Positions 1 to 9,965 of a DNA stretch of 64,000 nt are shown piece by piece. Position numbers and translations under genes: made by a program. Each line of letters begins with the position of its first letter. Position 1 is the first letter of the stretch. The notes under the pieces were generated by a model, which searched no databases, had not been told where the DNA came from, and saw only the letters and a list, made by a program, of their open reading frames with translations. This DNA is from Erodium maritimum (Eukaryota > Streptophyta > Magnoliopsida > Geraniales > Geraniaceae). The stretch covers positions 42,801,825 to 42,865,824 of the forward strand of contig OY997591.1 in NCBI GenBank assembly GCA_963921825.1, read 5' to 3'.

Positions 1-330
1 CGGGCACTCATGGCCACCCAGGACATACCAACAGTAAAATACGGGTTCAACAACCCCACGGGCACTCATGGCCACCCAAGACACACCAACAGTAAAATAC
101 GGGTTAAACAACCCCACGGGCACTCATGGCCACCCAAGACACACCAACAGTAAAATACGGGTTCAACAACCCCACGGGCACTCATGGCCACCCAAGACAC
201 ACCAACAGTAAAATACGGGTTCAACAACCCCACGGGCACTCATGGCCACCCAAGACACACCAACAGTAAAATACGGGTTCAACAACCCCACGGGCACTCA
301 TGGCCACCCAAGACACCAACAATACAATCA
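1..330. repeat. 58-bp minisatellite inside the Tekay-like LTR
   Basis: Units begin at about 1, 59, 117, 175, 233 and 291, each opening with cgggcactcatggccaccc and separated by exactly 58 bp, with few substitutions. The same motif in reverse (ggtggccatgagtgcccgtg) is tandemly repeated in the other Tekay LTRs, so the array belongs to the LTR rather than being an independent satellite. Confidence 0.9.
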
Positions 331-1956
331 ACCTCCGGGCATAACCAAATGCCTCCAGTATTTCTAATATCAAACGTTCACTGCTCCTACGACACTACTA
401 AGTGTCACATGCATTTCTATTGTTCGATATGTTCCCGTATCATACGACACCACCCGGTGTCGCCTGCCTTTCTATTGTTCGATAAACTTACTTAACCCAC
501 GACACCTAAGTGTCACATGAATTTCTACTGTTAACTTTCCCTAGTTAGGGCCGAGATCCGGCTACTTGTCCCTACCTCGTATGTTTTCCTAAAAGCTGAC
601 AACCAAGCTCCGGCGTGCTCACGATCACTCGCCTAGCTTTCCCTTTCCTCTGTTGGTGACACGATCTAATAAGAACACAATTTAAAACACTTTTAAGTTC
701 GCAGGCATAAACTGAATTTTAATACACTTGACGCCCAAACGCAACCCCGACAATGTCGATCACTCCCAAACTTCCCAATTACTTGACATTGTGGATAATG
801 GCCCCGGTAAGGCCCGTTTCGCACGACTCGGCGAATTTGCCCGGGTTTTGAAAACGCCCTTCCGGGGCTCCGAAAATTCCCGTTTTCGTTTCTACGGTCT
901 TAGAATAATTCAAGGGTTCCAACGCAATCGACGGAATCAATTTCTGACTTCCGAGCGATTTAATTCGCGTATAAAGTTTCTAAACCCGAAATTCCCAACT
1001 TTCACAATTTAATTCCAAAATTCGTTCCGGGTGTGGATTAACGACTTGGGGATCGTCCTAAACCACCCGAACATGAAAACCTGAGACCCGAGCATGTGAG
1101 CCCTACACGGCCATAATGGGAAAATTTCCTTTTCGCCCCAAAACGTTCCTAACGAACCCCAAACCCCAACCATTCATCTTTAAACCAATTCTAACCAAAA
1201 CCCAACCATATTTGAATCGTTTAAACTCAAACCCTAAAATTCAAACGTACCAAAACGAGAATCGAATAGGTTCTCACCGTAGGGAATGACGATGTGAGCT
1301 CGATTCTTCAACCGTTGAGACGATCCGTCGGTCGGATTGTTGGGAAATCACAAAACTCCAACACTTTCTCTCTTTTTTCTCTCTTCTCTTCTCTCTCTTC
1401 TTTCTCTCTCTACTTCTCTCCCTTTTTTCTAAAATGGCCGACAGCTACACTTAGTCTCCCTTTTGTTTTGTTCAAAAATACCTAACACCATTTAATTACA
1501 AAACTAACACTCATCCTATCCTTTTCTTTATTTTAAAAACCAACTACCACCACATTTATGACAAGTGGCAAGTGGGTCACACCCCTTTTGGTAAATATCG
1601 TCTAGATATTTTTCAGTCAGATTCGCGAAATTCGGCCGTCTCGAGCCCCGAACGGGCCCATTTTCCAAGAAATTACGAAACTTCACGGGCTACAAGGAAA
1701 CGGCTCAACTAAGACCGCTGTGATGACGGCTAAGCTTTTTGGATCCAAAACGGACCTCGAACGGACCAAAACGTCGCTCGGTTGACTTTTCCAGCAAAAA
1801 GTCAACCTTTCCCAAATTGGTCAGAAAGTTGCCCTGAGTCCCCCGGAACTCACTTTGGTCGATATCGGGGTCAAATTAAGTCCGGTATGACCCTCGCGGT
1901 CAAATTTAGGTTCATTTAAGTGTCTGTCCAAATTTTTTAAATTTTCCTGTTTTTCG
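1..1956 (-). mobile_element. Tekay-like Ty3/gypsy LTR, diverged copy, cut by the window edge
   Basis: The reverse complement of about 1-1020 aligns by eye, in order, with 28120-29400 of the plus-strand LTR ending at 30210. Shared blocks include the stretch around 728-960 (matching about 28300-28510), the ggccgagatccggctac block at about 550, paired motifs of the form cgacac..gtgtcg around 380-520, and the minisatellite. The LTR terminus (GGGGCGTGACA) would lie left of base 1. The other boundary near 1956 is not marked by a clear TGTA end, so the right limit is approximate. Open frames inside it are short and unconvincing. Confidence 0.7.
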
Positions 1957-1974
1957 CCGATTTGACTGGCGTTG

Positions 1975-2168
1975 ATCGAGAGTGGTTCTTAAAGTTTTAT
2001 TGGTCCTTCAATGGGCAGGTCCTGCTATCATGGTCCTGTAATGTGAAGCATGTCTTGCAAATTCACTTTCGATTTCACCTTGTTTTATTGCTACATCACT
2101 GTCACTCTCCATCCTACTTTTGGAACATGTTTGATGTTAGTCACATCTGGTGGACAGACATGAACAAT
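1975..2168 (-). pseudogene. FAR1-related MULE transposase-like pseudogene, C-terminal piece
   Basis: Reading the minus strand from the copia insertion point at 2168 gives VHVCPPDVTNIKHVPKVG. After a one-frame shift it gives RMESDSDVAIKQGE followed by a His/Cys-poor remnant. In FAR1-RELATED SEQUENCE proteins the C-terminus has a PP-x-V-x-N-x-KG-x-GKR segment followed by a basic, Cys/His region, and this piece matches that order. It joins in frame to the end of the 9966-10960 piece once the Tork copia and one TSD copy are removed. Family assignment rests on remembered family patterns, not on a search. It is clearly dead: there are a frameshift and several stops. Confidence 0.6.
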
Positions 2169-2507
2169 TGTTGGGGTATAACAACGTGGAACAATATTCA
2201 AGCAAGAAGAAACCAACAGAAAATAAGCAATCACACAAGAACACAAGAATTTACGTGGTTCGACAATTTGCCTACGTCCACGGTCTCACTACTCTCTTCT
2301 TATTGCTCTCACAATGAATGAATGATTTGGGTTTACAAGTACATGGTATTTATAGGAGAAGACAATGGGTTAAATAAGGTAGGAATTAGGTTTCCTAATC
2401 CTAATAGGAAATCTCCTCTAATTGCCTACTCAAGTCTCTTACCTAAATCTATTAGGAAGACTAGACCTTTCCTAAATAAAACAGGAAGTCTCAACACAAC
2501 CCTAACA
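2169..2507 (-). repeat. 3' LTR of the Tork copia (339 bp)
   Basis: On the minus strand the LTR begins TGTTAGGGTT and ends CCCCAACA. It is preceded by a purine-rich tract (minus strand, 2508-2521, reading ccaagtgggtgat). It contains a TATA-type sequence on the minus strand (ctcctataaatacc, about 2345-2358). The corresponding part is deleted from the 5' LTR. Confidence 0.92.
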
Positions 2508-2624
2508 ATCACCCACTTGGAGACATTCCATGAATGTCTTCACTTCACTCCTACTCATGTAACTCCAATAACACCCCAATGCACCATCAATAAGCTTTTA
2601 AGGTAGTGAGAGATCTTCCTTCAA

Positions 2625-3150
2625 CTATCCATGAAGGCCAGCTGAAGTTATGCATAACTTCAGCTTCTCCGTTGTAACAACCTTGGTCAACATATCTGTA
2701 GGATTCTTTGACCCAAGGATTTTTTTCAAGGACAAAGTCCCATTATTCATTAATCCTCTAATTAAATGATATCTCAACTGGATATGCTTCCTCCTAGCAT
2801 GAAACACAGGATTCTTGGCGAGATGAATGGCGCTCTGAATGTCGCTATACAAAGGACTGTCTGCTTGTTTCTTCCCTAACTCCTCCAAGAAATTCTTCAA
2901 CCATATCATTTCCTTTCCAGCTTCTGAAATAGCCATGTACTCAGCTTTAGTGGTTGAAAGAGCAACACTCTTCTGTAGTCAAGACATCCAACTAACTACT
3001 GTGACACCCAAGGTAAAGACGTACACTGTAGTACTCTTCCTTGTGTCCAAACATCCACCTAAGTCTGCATCAGAATACCCTTCTAAGATTACATCCTTCT
3101 TCTAGAAATGTAGTGCCTTTCAAGTAGCGAAACAACCACTTGACTGCTTC
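2625..3150 (-). pseudogene. Tork copia RNase H region, broken
   Basis: The minus-strand frame 2936-2625 reads AISEAGKEMIWLKNFLEELG, then SDIQSAIHLAKNPVFHARRKHI and ends near MLTKVVTTEKLKL, the usual copia RNase H C-terminus that recruits the TKP motif. The segment 2937-3150 between this and the RT frame carries the YSDAD/KS-x-SG part in broken frames. It is the 3' end of the polyprotein, immediately upstream of the polypurine tract. The conserved Asp in the CDN-type motif is retained as SD. Frame breaks make it non-functional. Confidence 0.8.
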
Positions 3151-3891
3151 TCAATGCTCTCTCCCAGGATTAGACATGAATCTACTAACAACTCCCACTG
3201 CATGTGCAATGTCTGGCCTTGTGCAAACCATTGCGTACATCAAACTGCCCACTGCTGATGCGTATGGGACTTTAGTCATTTCTTCCTTGTCTTTATCCAT
3301 CTTAGGTGACTGTTCTCGAGTGAGTTTGAAGTGACCTCCCAACGGCGTACTTCTTGTCTTACCATGTTGGAGACTGAACTTGTTCAAGATCTTCTCAATA
3401 TACTTCTCTTGAGATAGCTTTAAACTTCTATCATATCGATCCCTACTGATGCTCATTCCGAGTATTTGCTTTGTTGCGCCTAAGTCCTTCATCTCAAACT
3501 CTTCAGACATCTGTCTCTTCAACATGTTGATTTCTACCATGTTGGATCCTGCAATCAACATGTCATCAACGTATAACAATAATATGATGTAGGATTCATT
3601 GAAATGTTTGACATAGAAACAATGATCCATGACACATCTTGAGTATCCACTACTCATCATAAAATCGTCAAACTTCAAGTACCACTGTCTTGGTGCTTGA
3701 TTCAGACCATACAAACTTTTCTGCAATTTGCAAACTAGGTCTTTACTCCCAGCTCTCTGGAAACCCTCTAGCTGTACCATATAAATATCTTCGTCAAGAT
3801 CACCATGTAAGAACGCGGTCTTCACATCTAGTTGCTCTAGAGGAAGATCCTCTACAGCCACGATACCTAACACAAGCCTGATAGTAGTCAT
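3151..3891 (-). pseudogene. Tork copia reverse transcriptase domain
   Basis: A 246-codon open stretch covers most of RVT_2. Motif A is LDVKTAFLHGDL (residues 21-32). The catalytic box is YVDD (residues 107-110). They are followed by MKDLG, STPLGGH and VGSLMYAMVCTRPDIAHAVG. The domain itself looks well preserved. The upstream 4235-3888 frame runs into it but out of phase, at the sequence that should read FSPVVKMTTIR, so a single frameshift separates RT from the integrase side. The ATG here is an internal Met, not a real start. It synthesised element cDNA in the ancestral active element. Confidence 0.88.
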
Positions 3892-4583
3892 CTTGGAGAG
3901 AATATCTCGTTGTAGTCAATCCCCTTCTTCTGTTGAAAGCCTTTGACTACTAACCTTGCCTTGTACCTCTTGCTACCATCATGTTCTTCCTTGACCCTGA
4001 ACACCCATTTATTTTGTAGAGCCTTTTTCCCAGCCGGTAACTTATTCAATGACCAAGTCTCATTCTTTTCAAGAGATTTAATCTTTTCATCCATGGCTGA
4101 CTCCCACTTAATTGAATCATCCATTTGAGCTGCCTCTGTATAACACCGAGGCTCTCCATTCTCAGTCAACAACGGATAATGTAGTGATGGAGAGAACCGT
4201 TCTGGAGGTCTTGAAACTCTGCTCGATCTCCTCACTTCAGCTACTGGGGTAGCCGGTAGTATCTAATCATTATTTTCTTGTAGTTGACTCTCACTGCTGC
4301 CTGTAACATCTTCTATTGTAATATCTTCCAACATTGATTCTTCCTTTCCTTCGTGTTCTTTAGTAATATCTTGCTCCACACTCAAGCGATCCTTGTACAT
4401 AGCGCTTTCACATAATGTGACATCTATGCTTCTGATGACTTTCATCTTTGACTCATCCCAAAATCTATACCCCATGTCATCAGTTCCATAGCCAATGAAT
4501 GCACACTTATTTGCTTTTGGATCAAGCTTGTCTCTATCGGAATCCTTTACTCTCACATAAGAAACACAACCAAAAACTCGCAA
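3888..4583 (-). pseudogene. Tork copia integrase C-terminus and integrase-RT linker
   Basis: Two minus-strand frames, 4583-4263 and 4235-3888, are separated by a frame break. The first reads VFGCVSYVRV, then DKLDPKANKCAFIGYGTDDMGYRFWD, the standard copia integrase C-terminal module, and then an acidic linker. The second reads RRSSRVSRPPERFSP, then ETWSLNKLPAGKKALQNKWVFRVK and YKARLVVKGFQQKKGIDYNE, the linker and the very start of RVT_2. Confidence 0.82.
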
Positions 4584-5674
4584 ATGTTAAAGATTTACCT
4601 CTTTTCCACGCCATTCTTCTTCAGGAATCTTGAATCCCAAAGGAACTGAGGGTCCACGATTGATGAGGTATGCTGTTGTGCTCACTGCATCTGCCCAAAA
4701 ACTTTTAGGCAATCCTACTTGAATCCTCATACTCTTCGCCCTCTCGTTCAGCGTTCTGTTCATCCTCTCAGCAAACCATTATGCTGGGGCGTCTCAGGCT
4801 CAGTCTTTAGCATCCTTATACCATGCTCAACACAATAATCAATAAACTCATCATTACTATACTCACCACCATTTCCAGACTTTAAACACTTCACTTTTAA
4901 GTCAGTTTCATTCTCAACAACAACTTTCCACTTCTTAAAGGTATTAAAAACTTAATCCTTGTGCTTTAGAAAGTAAACCCATACCTTTCTTGTGGAATCA
5001 TCAATGAAGGTGACATAGTAGCGAGATCCTCCAATGGATGGAACTTTTGTAGGTCCATACACGTCTGAATGCACCATTTCCAGCTTGTTTGCCTTAGGAG
5101 GTTTCCCTGACTTTGCAAATCTAACTCGTTTATGCTTTCCGAACACACATGGTTCGCAAAAACTAACCTTCACATTCTTCAGTTCTGGAATCTTCCCCTT
5201 TGAAGCTAACATCTTAATTCCTTTCTCACTCATATGCCCAAGTCGTTGGTTCCATAGAGTTGAAGGATCAGGCCCATCAGTAACTGCATTAACCTCTTCC
5301 ACTAGCATCTCCGCCATGTACAAAGTTCCCCTCTTCCATCCTCGAGCAATAATCAAATTCCCTTTTGATACCTTCCATTGGCCGTCTTTAAAGGTTATAC
5401 CGTATCCCAAACTGTCCAGATGACTTACAAAGATCAACATTCTCCTTATGGTAGGGATATACCTTACATCTTTTAACGTCCAAATTGTACCCATGGGAGT
5501 TTTAAGATTCACATCTCTTATGCCTGCAATTTCTTCCGTCTCATCATTGGCTAGATACCCTATACCTTTTATAGGTCTAAAATTCACTAGCATATTTTTA
5601 TAATGGGTAGTATGGAAAGAAGCACCTGAATCCATGATCCATGACTCAACCGGGCTTTCTACACAACAGATCAA
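4584..5674 (-). pseudogene. Tork copia protease, GAG-pre-integrase and integrase core
   Basis: The frame 5674-4952 contains the aspartic protease motif WIMDSGASFH (residues 12-21) and the pre-integrase zinc-binding module LWNQRLGHMS followed by CEPCVFGKHKR. The integrase start follows: LEMVHSDVYGP with its first catalytic Asp, then YYVTFIDDSTR. The frame is lost near 4952, and the second half of the integrase core (4584-4951) is recognisable only in pieces. The parent protein cleaves the polyprotein and integrates cDNA. Confidence 0.85.
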
Positions 5675-6313
5675 AGCATCATCTTCAAATTCCTATGTCG
5701 CATTCATCGAGTTGTTCTCCTTTCTTTCCTTCTTTGGGTTAGGGAATTGACTCTTGAAGTGGCCAGTTTGTTGACAATTATAGCAAGTCACGTCTGCTCT
5801 GCTCTTAGATTATCCTCTCCTTCTGGACTTCGATCTGCCTCGCCCTTTGTTCTTCCCCCTTTCAGAGTTCCTACCTCTTCCTTCCACGTTCAACACGGAG
5901 CCTGGCGATTCTCCAGAGTTCCTTCTACAAATATCTTCCCCGAGAATCAAGTCTCTTATCCCATCGAACGATAGCTTAGTAGATCCAGACGAACTACTAA
6001 CTGCTGTGACGGTTCCTGACCAACTATTAGGTAACGAAGACAACAATAATAAGGCTTGTACCTCATCATCGAATTTAATATCCACTGACACTAATCTGGA
6101 TAGTATCGTATTAAATTCGTTCACATGTTCAGTAACATTAACACCTTCCCTCATCTTCGTATTAACTAATAGACGAATCAAATATACCTTGTTTGATGCA
6201 GACGGCTTTTTGTACATATTTGATAGCGCCTTTATTAGTCCGTAGGTAGTTGTCTCCTTCATTACGTTGTAGGAAACGTTCCTTGTCAATGTCAACCTCA
6301 CCGCACCAAGTGC
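5675..6313 (-). pseudogene. Tork copia gag, C-terminal two thirds
   Basis: From 6313 the minus strand reads ALGAVRLTLTRNVSYNVMKE, then YKKPSASNKVYLIRLLVNTK and MREGVNVTEHVNEFNTILSRL, the UBN2/retrotransposon gag core of Tork elements. It ends in a Gly/Arg/Ser-rich tail near 5810. The nucleocapsid zinc knuckle expected next falls in 5675-5810 and is broken. The N-terminus lies at 9583-9744, on the far side of the Tekay solo LTR. Confidence 0.85.
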
Positions 6314-6318
6314 TTGTC
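6314..6318. repeat. TSD copy TTGTC (left) of the Tekay solo LTR
   Basis: TTGTC at 6314-6318 is repeated exactly at 9578-9582. The two copies flank the solo LTR and restore the copia gag reading frame when one copy is removed. Confidence 0.95.
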
Positions 6319-6478
6319 TGTGAAGACCGCTTCAAAAAAAAAAAAAAACTGTTGGGTCGGACCGGACCCGACCAGCAACCCGGCCAGACCAGCGACCCGG
6401 CCCGGGCAGGCCTTTCCACGTCTGGGCCGTGCGGCCCATTTCGGGAGGCCCGTTTGTCAGGCCCGTTGAGGGCTTCGG

Positions 6479-6515
6479 TATAAAAGGACAAGTTTAGGGT
6501 TGAAACCCTAAACTT
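6479..6515 (+). promoter_or_regulatory. Predicted LTR promoter: TATA box plus telo-box palindrome
   Basis: TATAAAA at 6479-6485 is followed 4 bp later by a perfect inverted repeat (6490-6515) with 12-bp arms aagtttagggtt / aaccctaaactt around a 2-bp centre. Each arm contains the plant telo-box AAACCCTAA. The same TATA plus palindrome layout is conserved in both LTRs of the young Tekay copy (50826-50836 and 56000-56035, minus). Transcription start just downstream of TATA is inferred. Confidence 0.7.
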
Positions 6516-8344
6516 GGTCTTCGATCCTCTCTTCTCCCGCAGCCGAACCCGAACCCTCTCCCTCACTCCTTCTTCTTCGTCTTTTTCGAGCCTCACCTGA
6601 CGTCCCTCCCTCCTCTAAACTCCGGTCGCCGGAGCCACCCTCTCCCTCACCTCTCGCTCATCTCCGTCCAACCACGCCACCACCGAGCCCCTCTTCTCCG
6701 TCCAACCACCACCAGCCGCCACCATCTCCTCCCCGTCTCTCCCTCCCGAGCTACCGGCGCCACCACCACCGCCGTCTTCTCCAGCACCGACCCTCGCTTC
6801 CCGACCCTTCCCTCTCCGTCCAGCCATCGCGCCACCACCACCGCTGCCTACTCCGTCTCCGACCCGGTCTCCCTCCTCCCAAGCTCGCTTCGGACTCGCC
6901 GGCGAGGAAAGGACCACCGAGCCTCTCGGTCCTTTCCGACCACCACGGATCCCTGGCCGGCCCGGTTCTTTTCGGGTTCGCCGTCCTCTCCTTCGTCTTC
7001 TCCTCCCACCGCCGTCGCCGTGCTTTTCCGACCGGGACGAAATCGCGAGAAAGCTCGAGAGATTTGGGACGGGACCGTCGCTTCCGTCCAGATCTGAGGT
7101 GTTTGTTCGCCGGGCTCCACCGTGCTCCGTCGTGCCCCGCCGCCCTTATTTCCCATACGGTGAGCCCTAACCGTGAGGTTGGCCGGCCGGACTCGAAACC
7201 CGAGCCCTTTTTCCTTCCAACTGTTACTAGCGAAAGTGTTACATTCATATAAAATTTGTAATTGAAACTGTTCTTGGATCTGATTTTTTGTCTGAAAACG
7301 ATATTGTAATTTCAGTGAAGGAAATGAAACGTTATTTGAAATAAAAATTCGATGTTTGCATTTCGGACGTAAAAATGATTGTAGATCTGGAACATCTTTT
7401 GGATTCTGTACTTGAACCTTTGGGAATGGAAAAGATCAGAAAAAGGATTTTGAAAGAAGATTAAAAGAGGAGAGTTTAAGTTTCGATTCGTTGAAAACGA
7501 GTTCTTTTGATCTGTTTCGGTTGCAAACAAAATCATTTGAAGTTGAAAGGATAATCAAGATAAAACTGGATCCGATTTAATTTAAAAGGTTTTAAAACGA
7601 AAACAGGGAAATCAAAAGGGGTTTGGAATCAGTTTTGTTTTTAGACGGTTTTAGACTCTGGAGCGAACCAGAATCGTTTTGGTGACCGAGTGTTTAAATT
7701 GGACTGCTAATTGGGTTTAGAAAGGAACAAAAGCGGACCGCTGAATCGGACCTCGGGATTCGTGCATTGGGACCGTGCCTCGCATGCACCGGTTTCGGTG
7801 CTCGAGTACTCAAACCCGATTCGCCGTGACCCCACTTTTATCCCGCTCGAGTTTAAAGGACAACTGTCGGTTTTAAACTGGATTAATCGTGACCTTTAAA
7901 TTAACCTGGGAACCGAATCTAATTATGGCTTTCATGTTATCTTTAGCGTCTGGCTTCGATCGAGGGGAAGCCCGTAGGTAGCGAGCCAGAACGTCAACAG
8001 CTAGGAAACGTAGCGGGTGTTCTTCGGTTGAGGTAGGGAAAAGTAGCCGGATCTCGGCCCTGACTGGGGAAAGTTAACAGTAGAATTGCATGTGACACCG
8101 GGGTGTCGTGGGTTGAATAGGTTTATTTAATTATTAGAAAAGCATGATACGGGATTGTAGCGTTTATCATAAAAGCATGTTACGGGAACTTAGTAATTAT
8201 TGGAAAGGCATGTGACACTTAGTAGTGTCGTAATAGTAGAGAACTTAACGATAATTGTTTTACTAGAGGCATATGACCATGCCCGGAGGTTGATTGTGAA
8301 ACTATTGATATTAGGACTGTTGGAGGCTTGGGTTAAGCCGGAGG

Positions 8345-8990
8345 TTGATTGTTTATTTGGCGTTTTGGGTGGCCATGAGAGCCCGTGTTATTTATTGTTG
8401 AGTTTGGGTGGCCTTGAGAGCCGTGTATTTAAATTGGTGTCTTAGGGTGGCCTTGAGAGCCCGTGTATTTAAATTGGTGTCTTGGGTGGCCTTGAGAGCC
8501 CGTGTATTTAAATTGGTGTCTTGGGTGGCCATGAGTGCCCGTGTCTTACTGTCGGTGTTTTGGGTGGCCGTGAGTGCCGTGGGGTTGTTAAACCCGAGTC
8601 TTGACCGTTGGTGTGTCTTGAGTGGCAGTGAGTGTCCGTGGGGTTATTGAACCCGAGTCTTGACCGTTGGTGTGTCTTGAGTGGCAGTGAGTGCCCGTGG
8701 GGTTGTTGAACCCGAGTCTTGACTGTTGAGGTGTCTTGAGTGGCCTTGAGTGCCTGTGTGATTGAATTTGCTTGTGATTGTGATTGTGATTGTGATTGCG
8801 GATCCCAGTAGGTTGCAAACATTCTTTGGCTGGCCTGACCAAGTTTGAGTATCAACGGGTTACAAGCATTCTTTGGCTGGCCTGACACAGTTTGAGTAAC
8901 ACAGGTTGCAAGCATTCTTTGGCTGGCCTGGTCCGAGTTTGAGTATCACAGGTTGTAAGCATTCTTTGGCTAGCCTGATCCGTGTTCGTG
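8345..8990 (+). repeat. Minisatellite blocks in the solo LTR
   Basis: Three adjacent arrays are visible. A 39-bp unit (ggtggccttgagagcccgtg plus tatttaaattggtgtcttg) fills about 8360-8530. A unit of about 58 bp built on ggcagtgagtgcccgtgggg fills 8560-8760. A unit of about 56 bp built on gcattctttggctggcctga fills 8815-8975. The same units, in different copy numbers, occur in the other Tekay LTRs of this window. Confidence 0.88.
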
Positions 8991-9582
8991 TGAGTGGGAG
9001 AGGTTACTGAACAGCTGGTATGCGATCCTTTGTGATCTTGTTTGGTGTGCGATCCTTTGTGATCTGTTTGGTGTTGTGTAGTTGTCGTTTGAGTCCTTGG
9101 GAGAGGTCGTCAATTGTGGTGTCGGGTCTACTTACGTGGTTGAGTGTTGAGTCGTTCGAGGAAGGTCGCCGTGGGTGTTGTCAGTCGGAGCACTTGAGTT
9201 GGGGACAGTGATCCCCGGAGTTGAGTTTGTGTGGGTGTTATAGGCTTTGTCTGCTAATTATGCCGTAGTCAGTCTGTTATCCGCGGTGGTGAGCGAACGC
9301 TCACCCCTAGCTGCTTTTCCTACAGGTACCGTTCGTAAGCTGGACTAGGTGAGCTTCTGAAGCTTGAGGAGCTCGAAGCGGGTTTCTGGGTGTTTTGAGT
9401 CTAGCGACGGGTACCACGTTTTTGGTCCACTTGTTGGGACGTGTTTTAAGTTGTAATTATTGTTTTGTTGAACTAAACTGGTATTTTAAAGTGATTCAAG
9501 GAAAACATGTTTCAAGTGTTTTAATTGTTTTAAAGGTTCACGTCCTGAGTCCGGTTTACTGAAATTGGGGCGTGACATTGTC

Positions 9583-9744
9583 GATCTAGCTTCTCTGGTT
9601 TGGTCTCTGACAACGGTTCATGTAGCTTCTTCTGGTACAGATAATCCTCAATCTGCATCTTCCAGAATCCAAAATCTTTCCCATCGAACTTATGGATTCG
9701 AACTTTCCCATCTTCTGCTATTGCTCCCACTTGCCACGAACCGG
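9583..9744 (-). pseudogene. Tork copia gag, N-terminus
   Basis: The minus strand reads VGAIAEDGKVRIHKFDGKDF, then GFWKMQIEDYLYQKKLHEPL and KPEKLDRQ, which is the N-terminal Tork gag signature. It runs straight into ALGAVRLTLTRN at 6313 once the solo LTR is removed. The expected initiator codon (before GAIAEDGK) reads GTG rather than ATG, so translation start is probably lost. Neighbours: the PBS lies immediately upstream on the minus strand. Confidence 0.85.
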
Positions 9745-9756
9745 GCTCTGATACCA
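9745..9756 (-). other. Primer binding site (initiator-Met tRNA) of the Tork copia
   Basis: Minus strand TGGTATCAGAGC, two bases inside the 5' LTR end. It is complementary to the 3' end of plant initiator-Met tRNA, as usual for copia elements. Confidence 0.93.
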
Positions 9757-9758
9757 GT

Positions 9759-9960
9759 TGTTGGGGTATAACAACGTGGAACAATATTCAACCAAGAAGA
9801 AACCAAGAGAAAATAAGCAATCACACAAGAACACAAGAATTTACGTGGTTCGGCAATTTTCCTACGTCCACGGTCTCACTACTCAAGTCTCTTACCTAAA
9901 TCTATTAGGAAGACTAGACCTTTCCTAAATAAAATAGGAAGTCTCCACACAACCCTAACA
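9759..9960 (-). repeat. 5' LTR of the Tork copia, with a 137-bp internal deletion
   Basis: It matches the 3' LTR at both ends but is 202 bp instead of 339 bp. The missing part lies between cacggtctcactact and caagtctcttacc. The intact LTR carries the microhomology ctactc at both ends of the lost segment. The TATA-type box is within the deleted part. Confidence 0.92.
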
Positions 9961-9965
9961 ACAAC

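Larger units (their letters stand above)
6319..9577 (+). mobile_element. Tekay-like solo LTR (3.26 kb) inserted in the Tork gag
   Basis: It starts TGTGAAGACCGCTTC (compare TGTAAAACCCGTTTC in the young copy) followed by a poly(A) run, and ends GGGGCGTGACA. It is bounded by exact 5-bp TSDs TTGTC. No PBS, internal region or second LTR is present, so it is a solo LTR made by LTR-LTR recombination. It holds a GC-rich promoter/R-region block (6340-7200), a long AT-richer U5 and several minisatellite blocks. The many GC-rich open frames between 6600 and 7250 occur on both strands and have no domain, so I do not call them genes. Confidence 0.95.
2169..9960 (-). mobile_element. Tork-clade Ty1/copia retrotransposon, interrupted by a solo LTR
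   Basis: Minus-strand order is 5' LTR (9759-9960), initiator-Met PBS, gag, protease, integrase, RT, RNase H, polypurine tract and 3' LTR (2169-2507). Flanks are ACAAT (2164-2168) and ACAAC (9961-9965), a 4/5 target-site duplication. Removing the nested Tekay solo LTR and one of its TSD copies leaves about 4.5 kb. RT and RH motifs (LLLYVDDML, MKDLGATKQILGM, AMVCTRPDIAHAVG) are those of the Tnt1/Tork group. Frameshifts and stops occur throughout, so it is not autonomous. Confidence 0.93.

Noticed and set aside
1-330. CRISPR-like regularly spaced repeats (also at 8345-8990 and 28973-29735)
   Set aside because: Units are directly tandem with no variable spacers, lie in LTRs of a plant genome, and no cas genes are present.
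6600-7250. GC-rich overlapping frames in the solo LTR
   Set aside because: Same GC-rich LTR block as above, open in several frames at once, with no recognisable protein.
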